A DNA stretch of 64,000 nucleotides, taken from positions 3,344,212 to 3,408,211 of the forward strand of contig JABAKD010000003.1 in the NCBI GenBank assembly GCA_012845835.1, in the 5' to 3' direction. The stretch comes from Undaria pinnatifida. Lineage: Eukaryota > Sar > Phaeophyceae > Laminariales > Alariaceae. The notes beneath the pieces are model-generated. The model saw nothing but the letters and a program-made list of their open reading frames with translations, did not search any database and had not been told where the DNA came from. Numbering within the stretch: the first letter of the stretch is position 1; each line of letters begins with the position of its first letter. Shown piece after piece: positions 45,101 to 57,100 of this stretch. The position numbers were made by a program, and so were the translations under genes.

Positions 45101-48100
45101 GGACTACTAGCTGGTATTTTCCCGAAGGTGCCGACTATCCGGCTTATTGGGTTTCCACACTAGTAGGAAGGATTTTTTTCACTGTGGGATGCCGTTTTTC
45201 CTTGCGGGTGCCCTCCCCGGCAGAGGGAATGTAGGTTTGGCTCGCTTCGCTCGCCTGGCTTTAGTCGGTGCAAGCCGGCTGGCCATCATCTGGCTTTGCC
45301 TGCCGACTTGCTGACTAAAGTCAGTTCGCCGGCTGTCGGCATCTACCGATTATTTAGTAGTCGCGAAAGCCTACCGACTCGCGACTCTACCAAACAGGTA
45401 ACGTCTGTCATCCAACGGCTAAAAAGGAATACGGTAAAAATTCTGCATTAAAACAAAATTGTAATGGAAGCAAGCTAGCATAATGTATGCACATATCGCT
45501 TTTTCATGTGGCATAATTCACAAAAAAACGAGCATAAAGGAGAAGATTATTAGAGGTCGGGAACCGACCAAAGAATAATAATCTGGTTTTTCTTGTGAGA
45601 GAGAACTTCGGAGGCGTTTTGGTTCATAACTCGGTGATTGAAGAACTGGCATTGATTGCATCAGCATGGCAGTTTTGGTTGATCGCTTCAGTGGCTATAC
45701 CACGTGGATGCAGTATTGGACGGTGCTGGCAGACTGGTAGAACACGCGATCAGACAGTCGTGCTGTTGCTAGTAGCTGGCTGGCAGCTGCTGGGCCAAGA
45801 ATGTTCAAACACTGCTTTTTCATGTGGCATAATTAAAAAAAAAATGAGCATAAAAGGAGCAGAACAATTGGCGGAAAACAACATTACTTATGTAGCGGCA
45901 AGAGAGGTCGTCACTAAAAAAACGTAAGCTCACCATGAACTGCTTGGCCTGCGTGGTGTCCGTCGGGATGCAATTTAGGATCTAAAGGATCTAAATGATC
46001 TATGTGATCTACATGACCTATGATCTATACTGTACGGTATATCTAGTCTACATGATCTACGTGATCTATATGATCTATACGATCTATACGATCTATACGA
46101 TCTATATTATCTATATGATCTAGATTATCCATATGATCTATATGATCTATATGATCTATATGATCTACATGATCTATATCGTGAGCCGTCCGACGTGGGA
46201 GACAGTTGGCGTGTGATTACCTGATAGCTCTTCTTAGCCTGACCCGGTTCACTCCCGCATGTGCTCAAGCATCTAGAGGGTCTAGATTGCGATATGTTCG
46301 ACGGCGTAGTTCGTGATGCGATCTGTTGAATGCGTGAAGAAATTTCGTTTTCGCGGTGGGCACTGCTCACGACCAAGCCGACGATAGAGGGTTGCCTTTC
46401 GCGGCCATTCGTTTGGCGGTGGGCTCCGGGTCGCTCGCGCGAGTGAGCCAACCTCCCTGTTTCTTCTCGCGGTGTTAAGGTTTCGTTCTTTCAAAAATTT
46501 GCGATATAAACCTCGCGATGAACTGGTTAGCTACGCCGCGCCAAGAAAACCGCCTGAAGGTTGTTGTCGGTGAGGTGCAGAGTCCCTCGTGCGAGTATGA
46601 TAGCATGACAGTATGATAGTATGATAGTATGACAGTATGATAGTGTGATACCTCAAACCCGCTAGTGAAAGGCCCGCTACCGTGGCGTTTGGTCTCACGT
46701 GGTAGCTCTTCTTCGCCTGCGCTCTGTCCTCCGGCACGTACTTGAAGCTGGCCTTGTTGTGCATGATGAGCTTGTTCTGAACAAAGTAAAAGCTGTCCGA
46801 TGTCGTCTCGTATGGGTTCGCGATCATTTCCTCGACTTTTAGATGTCCATTTTCGACAGATAGAGAGAGGAAAACGCAAGAAAACGGGAGGGAGGGGAAG
46901 GGAAGGGCAGGGGAGGGAAAAGGAGGGGAGGGAAGGGAAGGGAGGGAAGGGAGGAAGGGAAGGGAAGGGAAGGGAAGGGAAGGGAAGGGAAGGGAGGGAA
47001 GGGAAGGGAGGGAAGGGAAGGGAAGGGAAGGGGAAGGGAAGGGAAGGGAAGGGAAGGGAAGGGAAGGGAAGGGAAGGGAAGGAAGGGAAGGGAAGGGAAG
47101 GGAAGGGAAGGGAAGGGAAGGGAAGGAAGGGAGGGAAGGGAAGGAGGGAAGGGAAGGGAAGGGAAGGGAAGGGAAGGGGGAAGGGAAGGAGGGAAGGGAA
47201 GGGAAGGAAGGGAAGGGAAGGGAAGGGAAGGGAAGGGAAGGGAAGGGAAGGGAAGGGAAGGGAAGGGAAGGGAAGGGAAGGGAAGGGAGGGAAGGGAAGG
47301 GAAGGGAAGGGAAGGGAAGGGAAGGGAAGGGAAGGGAAGGAGGAAGGGAAGGGAAGGGAAGGGAAGGGAAGGGAAGGGAAGGGAAGGGAAGGGAAGGGAA
47401 GGGAAGGGAAGGGAAGGGAAGGGAAGGGAAGGGAAGGGAAGGGAAGGGAAGGGAAGGGAAGGGAAGGGAAGGGAAGGGAAGGGAAGGGAAGGAAGGAAGG
47501 GAAGGGAAGGGAAGGGAAGGAAGGGAAGGAAGGGAAGGGAAGGGAAGGGAAGGGAAGGAAGGAAGGGAAGGAAGGGAAGGGAAGGAAGGGAAGGGAAGGG
47601 AAGGGAAGGGAAGGGAAGGGAAGGGAAGGGAAGGGAAGGGAAGGGAAGGGAAGGGAAGGGAAGGGAAGGGAAGGGAAGGGAAGGGAAGGGAAGGGAAGGG
47701 AAGGGAAGGGAAGGGAAGGGAAGGGGAAGGGAAGGGAAGGGAAGGGAAGGGAAGGGAAGGGAAGGGAAGGGAAGGGAAGGGAAGGGAAGGGAAGGGAAGG
47801 GAAGGGAAGGGAAGGGAACGGAACGGAAAACAACGCCTCCGTTTAGCGAAACGTTAACAACCCAACCCCGGCGGCGCGCACCACATTTCATCATCACGAA
47901 CGTGTTATTTTTTGCGCATGGTAGCAACGCCTACAGATAGCGCCGAGCACACCTTTGACCCAAGAAGAAATTTAGCTCTGGCCAATACCATGGTTTATTT
48001 CCCAGGGGGTGGCACTTTCTCTGTTTTAGTTTTGTTTTGGATCACCCTTTCCACTATCTCCGAACTTTTCCTTTCTTTTTCTCCCTCCCTAGACGTAACT

Positions 48101-51100
48101 CAGATCATCCGGTGGGGCCACTAAGCAGGCTCTTCTTCCCCGCGCCCACGATCGTACGTGCTTTCAGTGCTATCGCGAAAAGGATTTCAGCTGTGTCTTC
48201 CCTCGTCGACTCGCATCGAATTATACCGCATACTTTTAACACTTCGCCGAAACGTCGTCGACTACGGTCGTGTTCAGTCTTGCTCCGCGATAGTGCCGTG
48301 CTTCATATTAGTGCAGGCCCTCCAGTATAGTGCGGTGAAGAGTCATCTCAAGTAGATGTTGCGCATTTTGGGGACCCAGTATAGTGCGGTCGAGCTCCCC
48401 AAGTGAGGAACTGCCGGGTAGTCTCGGTACTTTTGGTCGGATTGCGCGATTGAGCTCCGTGGAAGTCATGATTCGGGTGATGATGGGTGGTGATGGGTGA
48501 TGTGTGATGGATGACGATATTGAGCTCCTCGTGTTGGGAGCTCTCGGAAAGTTCTTGGAATCCTGTGTACCCCTACCGCGTGGGATGGCGCTGAACCTTG
48601 CTTGTCGCGACCGAGCAGGCTACGGTAGGGGGGGTCGCTTGTGGGGCCTTTTTGTTTTTTTGCAGTCGCTGGTGGTCACTTGCGCGAGTGGCCCACCTCC
48701 CCGCTCCTTGGCGATCTCGAGATTTCGCACTGCGTTCTAGGTTTTCGGCATGACTCCGCTGTGGCATGGTAAGAAGCTGCTGCCAAGAAAAACGCCCGAG
48801 AGTGCTCTCCTCCGTAAAATACAGAGTCAGCCGTGGGAGTATGATATGATATGAAATCTCAAACCCGGTAGTTCAAATGGGGGTATATCGTTATATGATC
48901 ATAACATCATCGTAACATCATCATAACATCATCATAACATCATCATAACATCACCATAACATCATCGTAACATCATCCTAACATCATCGTAACATCATCA
49001 TAACATCATCGTAACATCATCATAACATCATCATAATATCATCGTAACATCATCATAACATCATCGTAACATCATCATAACATCATCGTAACATCATCAT
49101 AACATCACCATAATCATAACGTCATCATAACATCATCATAACATCATCATAACATCATCATAACGTCATCATAGCATCATCATAACATCATCGTAACATC
49201 ATCATAACGTCATCATAACATCATCGTAACATCACCACAACATCATCGCAACATCATTATAACATAATCGTAACATCATCCCAACATCATCGTAACATCA
49301 TCATACCATCATCATAACATCATCGTAGCATCATCACAACATCATCGTCACATCATCATAACGTCATCATAGCATCATCATCACATCATCATAACATCAT
49401 CATAACGTCATAACATCATCATAACATCTCCCCTAAGGTGCCCTTGGTCATCATGGGATAGTTCAGCGTCCCGTCATAGTGCCGGTGGTAATATCTGGCA
49501 AGGCACCACACTAAGGAAGGCGTCTCGCCATAGTGCCGGTGTTAATATCTGGCAAGGCACCGCACTAAGGAAGGCGTCCCGTTATAGTGCCGGTGTGAAC
49601 ATCTGGCAAGGCACCGCACTAAGGAACTAAGGAAGGCGTCCCGTTATAGTGCCGGTGTGAACATCTGGCAAGGCACCGCACTAAGGAAGGACCGCGACTG
49701 TGTATTAATTCGTCCAAAACGTTGTAGTGCCTCCTCATGTCTTCGTCAAGCGGCGGGACTCGATGTATACCGACGAGCGATTGTCACCGCACTAAAGTGG
49801 GACCTCGCACTAAACGAACCCACCCGCTTTACCATGGAGGGCGATCGAAACTCGCCGAAAGGGTGGTACTCACTTAGGTCGTCGTCGAGCCGGGGAGGTG
49901 GGTTGGTATTCTGAATTGCGATTTTGATCGCACTTGCCCACACCATATGGGTTAGGCACTAACGCGGGACTATGACTCTGCTTCGGCAAAAAGGCGGTGC
50001 TCACTTGGATCGCCGTCGAGCAGGGGGAGCTGGTATGCTGGATTTCGATTTTCACCGCATTAAACTGGGAGACCCGCACTAAAGACTGAAAAGGACCACC
50101 GCAGAACCATGACTACTGTTGTATCTCGACAAAAGTAAAAGTTCTACTCACTTAGGTCGTCGTCGAGCGCGGGGACTTGGTACACGGCGTCCCAAGTGTT
50201 GGTGCTCCCGGGGATGCAAAACCCAAAGTTAAAGTCGTAGCTCTTCACCAACTATCGGTACGGCACGTTACGACGCAGCACGGCACGGCATGGAACATTT
50301 CACACGGCGAGCGCACGAAACGAGTGTTGGGCGTTCATGTCGTTCTCATGTCGTCTCGGGCTCAGGTGTGGGAAGCCTGATACATTCCTTGCACAATTAG
50401 TATTAAAACAAAGTAGTGGTAATCACTGAATAAGGCGGTGGTGCGCACAATCGACCCCCATCCCCTCCCTCTCAGGAGCAACCGCCTTTTCCGCTAGTAG
50501 GAAGGATAGCGCAATTGTGGTATTGGATTTGCTAGCTACAGGCTCAAGCGTGTCTGCACAGACGTGGAGGCCCCAGCTTCCCTCAATTGGGCGGTAGACC
50601 ACGCTATTGAGGGGCCGGCTGTGAGCAAGATGGTCAATACCGTTCTGCGGGTTTTCGTGGTGGCTGAGGCGTTTTTTTACTGTCTTATACAGGGACACCA
50701 CGATGTTAATACCGCCTTATATAGGGACAACAAGATAGTAATACCGCCTTATCCGGGGACCGTTATTGTGTACGCTTACATCCTCTCCTGAAAACAAAAA
50801 CAGAAAAGAGTCGCACCCGTGCAGCGTTAGAACCTGGTCCACGGTCACAAGGCGGACTCCGGCAACTCTCGAGTGGAAGATTCACCCGCGCTGGGTGGCC
50901 CGATTTAAGAGCGCCCCGTGACAAGCCGAAGCAAGCGCTCTTAACCCTACGTAGCTTTTTTATCTGTAGTGGGAAATATATAGCTTTTAGCATAGGCGGG
51001 ACATGCCGATGTAACCGCTCGTAAGTCCTGAATGCTCCTATCCTTGGCGCTAATAAATCGGGGTACTCATTTCGTAGAGAAAAATCAATACATCTTGTGC

Positions 51101-54100
51101 CAGACACCAGGCCCTCACGCGAGGAGCGAAGCAGGGGGGGACGCGGGAGGGGAGAGTGATCAGATACCCGGAATTGTTTCACTTGTCTCCCGTGAAACGA
51201 TTTTCTCTCTATACTCTTATCATGTTTCGACAAGGGTATTTGTGTTGTATTTTTCTCTCTACTTGTAATCACGCCGCAAAAGAGCGTTACCCTATTGCGT
51301 TTGTCTCTCTGCACTATAAACCAATCGCCAAATGGGAGCGTGCTGCTTACCTTGTTCCTGAAATAGTGCCTCTCCACCATTCTGAAGCCCGCGATTTCCA
51401 CCTCGCCGACAGAAAAGACCAGAGACGTCTGTCCCCAAGTATCAACGAATAAAGAAAGCGCGACGCGTGCGTAGCGTAGGCGACGAAGATGTACTGTTAT
51501 TTTTGGACAAGACGACGCCAAATTTATAGATCTATTTCGACTAATACGGGCGAATTTTGTGAATAGACAGATTTCCTTTCGTTTCTTCCCGTGATTTTCG
51601 TTCTTCGGGGGCACTGTGAGTTATCAACGTTGAAACTCATATAATACCGCACATTTTCGGCGGCAAACAAGCACAAGCATTATAACTGGGGGGGGACCCG
51701 CGACAAACACAAGAACCTATAGACTATACGAAGTATATATATATATATATATTTTTTTTCACACACATCTACTTCCCAGCTTCTGGACAAAAGCCGTGGT
51801 CACAGGTGTCGTCCCTTCTCCCCCCCGGTTCTTGTTCTCGATTTTGTTATCGCGCATAGGGGTTCAGCAATCCCACCGCTTGTCGATTTTTCATCGAGTG
51901 TTGCTGACTCACGCTCTCGCGCTTTCTGCGAGTCAGTTTGTGCACAAGAAGAAGTCCCACACGAATTTATACGAGTAAGCACTCGGGGGGACTCGAACTC
52001 ACGAAACTGATCTATTCCAGGCTTGAGAATAACCTGATACGCCACCGGGACGACCACCTCATATATATTCGACCACGGCTGCGGGAGGGAGGGGGGGCGT
52101 ACTCATTTGCTGCTTGCCTTAGTCATTTGACGCTTGACCACGCATTCCTTTCGAGACGGAGCACCGTTCTCTACTCCTAGTAGAGACACCTCCAACATTT
52201 GGGCGCTCAATACGATTCTTCTATATAGTACGAGTACATAGAAATTGTTTGCCTATCCTATGCCCTTCTTGTTTCGCCGTTTGTGGCCACATGGCAGGGA
52301 GGTTGCCCTACTTTGTGCTTCCGGATTTGAGCCCCTCGCACGAGTGACGCTGTACGTCGACGACAAAACTACTGTGTGCGGTCTGCTTGGCGCAGCGTAG
52401 CTGGCCGCTCCATTGCTGATTTGTATCGACAAAAACGCCTCGACGTCGTCTCACACCGACCACGGTGGAACACTTCCAACATCTCCTTGCAACGACCACG
52501 ACGACGAAACACCTCAACTTCTCCTCAGAGCGACCACAACGACGAAACGCTTCAGCCTCTCCGTAGAACGACCACGACGCACGCAACGCGCCAAACATCA
52601 ACATCTACCCGAAACAACCACACACGACGAAACGCTTCAAATTCTCTTCACAAACACCACGAGGAAATGGCAACCACGACGAAACACGTCAACAACTCTT
52701 CACAACGACCACGACGAAAAACCTTAACATATCTTCACAACGACCACGACAAAAAACCTCAACATTTCCTTACAACGGGCATGACGATTCAACTTTTTTT
52801 TTTTCTTTTAATCCTCCAGCGAATGGCGAAAAATAAGCTTAAGCTCACCACACTTCCGCGTGTGTTTTCATATTTGTCGCGCATCAATTTAACTCAAATG
52901 TATCCGCAATCCAGCTGGTTTGCTTGCGTACCCGCCGTTCCCCGTGGTCACGACAGCTCGAGCTGTCCCTACCGGCGGTACCGGTCCAGCAGATTCGAAC
53001 CCCCCGCAGCGACCACGGCGAAAAAACGTCACCATCTTCCCACAACGACTACGACGAAAAGAAACAACTTTTTTCTCCTCACAGCGACCACGACGAAGCA
53101 CTTCACCATCAAGATCTACACACAGCAATCGCCAGAAGAGAGAGAAAAAAAAAACACTTCAGCTTCAAAACATCTCCTCACAACGACCACGACCGTTAAT
53201 TCTAACTCTTAAGTGATATGGAAAAGTTGTGGTCACAAAATACGACACACACATTAATTAGGGGTTCGGAATACCTCGTACAACAATCGGCTGGGAGGGT
53301 GGGCAAATGAATACACGATAATATTCTTGAAACCGACGAACGTCAGACCCCTAGGCCCGCCCAACCCACGAAAAAACATCTAAACCCGACCCATAGGGCC
53401 CTTTATGCCCACAGCCCTGAAGAAAAAAAATGTTGGGTTGGTCGGGATAACTCCAACTCAACTGGCCAACAAAAGTCCACCAGAATTTGAGCAACACCCA
53501 ATCAGGTCTTGATGATTAACGTTTCGTTTTTCTTTCCTCTGACCCAACATAATTTTGGTAATATGCGTAGGCTGTTTGCGATGTACCAACTTTGGCCGGG
53601 TAGGAATTTGGGCAGAAAAACATGTATATAATACTACTGACAGTATTGAAAATGCCGAACGTCACAAATCCGAGGGAAAACAAGTCCACGAAAATCAGTA
53701 AAAAACTTAGCTTAGAAATACGTTTACGTACCTACCATTCGTTTATTTTTTCCCTTTGAAGCATATTTTTTTCTCGTGGATTGATTGGCCTTGGGTTATA
53801 TACGACATTCGTTCGGCTTCCATGCTTTTGTTTTTCTTTGTTCCACCCCAAACGAATCTGGAAATCGCAAACATCCTAGTCGCAAACACCCTGTTCACGC
53901 ATGTACTCACCTGAATGGACGGTAACCGCAGGACATCCTCTGAAAACTCGTACTTGATTAGGCGGTACGCGTTCTCGTCCAGGTTTCCCAGGTCGAGATC
54001 GAGGTCGATTGGCGGCGGGTAGTCTCTCCCCACCTTTTCGTTGCAGAATAAATACAGATGGCACAAGTCAGACAGATCATCGCACAGATCAGACGAATCA

Positions 54101-57100
54101 CCGTAGGGATCAGACAGATCATCGCACATATCAGAGATGTCGTGGCACATATCAGACATATCATCGCGCATATCAGACATATCACCGTACAGATCGGACA
54201 GGTCATCGAACATATCAGACAGATCATCATCGCACAGATCAGACGGATCATTTTGTCCCACAATAGTGCCGGTGCCCTGAATAGCACTGAAATGTTGGGC
54301 TGGGGCACAACAGGTCATCGAACATATCAGACAGATCATCATCGCACAGATCAGACGGATCATTTTGTCCCACAATAGCGCCGATGCCCTGAATAGCACC
54401 GAAATGTTGGGCTGGGGCACATGTCTGTACACTTCCGGGAATCCCCCCACGACTGCTGTAGCGCGTTTCGGCCGAAACCGTGCCGACCGACAGAGACTAC
54501 TCAACCGAAGAACCGAGGAAATACCCACAATATCATAACATCAGTGCACAGGACCAGCTATTGACCGAAATCTCCCTTTGTTCGAAGCTATCCTGTTCAC
54601 TGTTCACTGTTCACCGTTCACTGTTCATTGGCAAAACCGAGGGGGGTTACATGTCTTCAAAAGAGTAAAATACACATCTGGAAAAAAAAAAAATACGCGC
54701 GCAGCCGGAGTATGTATGTATCACGCGCATTGCAATCGATGGAACTCACAGCTTGACGTATTTCAAAACAAATCGATAATAAATACCCATAATCATCATG
54801 GCCTTCACACGGGTCGGATCTAGTCAAGGTGACCCGACCCGACCCGACCCGACCGGACCGGACCCGTGAGATTTGGAGACCTGCTGACCCGACCCATCAA
54901 CCCGACCCATGAAATTTCCAACACATCCTGGCCCACAGCGCTCGACCCGTTGAAGCCTTCCTGACCCGACATGAAGGCCCAATCGTGACCCATGGAAAGC
55001 CCTGATCCTTAATCATTGAGACACGATTGGGAGGAGTTGCCCGCTGAATCGCCCCACACGATCTGAGAATAAGGGGCGTCGTCCTACGATGGGGGGCAGC
55101 AGTTTTTGCCGACAAGTGTTTCTTTGGCTGGCGAGGCCTACTCAACTGAGTCGAGGAAGACTCATCCCACAGCAGCAGGGGTACAACGGAAGTTTTCCGA
55201 GCTTGTAACGCGAGACCCTCAATATCTCACCCGAGGCGGCATGAACTTCGAAGGCAATTCGTTCGCGCAATCCGACCAAACCCCTCCTTTCCGCTACTGT
55301 AGTCCCAGAAGCAAAACACGACGCTCGTAGAATATCAGGCTTAACAGGTGGTTCCTTGCCCGAGGAGTTCAAACCAACCAGTACGCCAGAATCGCTCGGT
55401 CCATAAAGCGTAACACCCCCTGTGGGATGATTCGAAAGCTACACCCGGCAGCAATGTGTTTTACGTTCTACACGTACGTAAGGTTGTCGCATGGTTCATC
55501 GTGGTGGGCGCGCTTTCGTTCTCCCCTCGAAGCCAGCGGATAGGGTGAGGCGAAGAGCTCTTCCGATGAGGGTCCACAAAAACAAAAACACCAGTGTCAG
55601 GTGCTACCGCCCTCTCTCGCAACGTGCTTCAGGATTAGGCTCGAAGATACCGGCGAGTTACCCCACGCGTACAGCCAAGGGAAAATGAACGTTACATGCT
55701 TCCCCTAGCCGTTAGATGCTAACAGACAGGCGTTGCCAAGAGGAGCCAAGGTCTGGTCCACCGAAACTAAAATTGACGGGCATACCTGGTGGTATTCGAC
55801 GTATACCGATCGCGGGGGGGGAGGGGGGGGGGGGGGGTGTACTCATTTCATGCATAGCTTTAGTCTTTATTTATACCATTGACCCTCGCACCCCTATATT
55901 GTCGGGACGGAGCACGTCGAGTTTCCACCAGCCGGGCAGGCAGGAATTTCTGGCACCAAACGCGAAGCGCAGTTTGAGGTGTTCGACGAGTCGCATGAAG
56001 GGTGAGCTGCATCCTACCACGAACAAGTTGTGAGGCTACCACCGGGCGGAGGGGGGGGAAACATAGTCACCAGAACAAGATGTGGCTACTTCGGAGTTCC
56101 ATAGTTAGCGTAGGACGAAATACTAAACATGAAAAAAAAGGGGGTGGGGGGAAAAAAACACCCTCGTCTTTTTGTAGCGGTTCATTGGAGAAAACTGTTG
56201 CCTGGCCTACATACACACTGTACAGATACTTCCTTACGCGAACGCCGTCGGAACACAGAAGAGTTTGGCTGCTGTTTCCGGTTGGGGTGTTCGTTTGATC
56301 CTGTAAAAAAAACGGATCTCCGTCGTAATAGTAGAAATCGGAGAACACATATATACGTTTGATGTGTAACTTGGGCTCTGTCTAGTACTTTTTTTCTTGT
56401 TATCAATCACCATTTTTGCTTTCCAGCTCAACCCGGAAGAGTTACATTTACCCTTAGCGACGTTCTTCAGGACAAGCCGTGATCACAGGCGTCTTCCCCT
56501 CTCCCCCTCCCGGTACTTGCCTTCGTTTTTATCGCGCAAAGGGTTCAGTGTTCCCACCGTTCAGCTTACTATGCTCGTTGAGTTTCATCGAGTTTTGCTA
56601 ACTTACGCTCTAGCGTTTCACGCTCGTCATTGTTTTACGCGAAAAAGGCCCCTACGAGCACGCGTATGCACTCGCTGAGCCTTGAACCCACGGCCTTGAT
56701 GTTACTGGCGACGAGATTCAACCATTGGTACTATTGTTCGACCATTGGTACTGCTCCTCCGTCGGGAACGCCGACTTCGGTCCCCCACAATGGGCCATGA
56801 AAATGCTCAAACTTACGCTCTAGCGTTTCACGCTCGTCATTGTTTTACGCGAAAAAGGCCCCTACGAGCACGCGTATGCACTCGCTGAGCCTTGAACCCA
56901 CGGCCTTGATGTTACTGGCGACGAGATTCAACCATTGGTACTACTACTCAACCATTGGTACTATTGTTCGACCATTGGTACTGCTCCTCCGTCGGGAACG
57001 CCGACTTCGGTCCCCCACAATTGGCCATGAAAATGCTCATCAGGTTGAACTTTCATGTTATTAGTAAAAATCGGGGCTTGAGGTAGATATGGAGAGCCCT

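Noticed and set aside
46475-47927. Frames of 348-452 residues of KGREG / LPFPS repeats
   Set aside because: Translations of the GGGAA array. Only the short exon E part at 46699-46835 is coding, and it lies in its own frame.
48897-49690. CRISPR array
   Set aside because: Repeats are contiguous short or 54-base tandem units without unique spacers, in a eukaryotic intron.
52376-53212. 278-residue plus-strand frame rich in RPRRR and TTTT
   Set aside because: Explained by the CGACCACGACGAAA tandem array.
53743-54528. 261-residue minus-strand frame with SDLCDD heptads taken as one protein
   Set aside because: It joins a real UNC119 exon (53911-54033) to intronic minisatellite; the 21-base period keeps the frame open. 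Only the exon part is supported.
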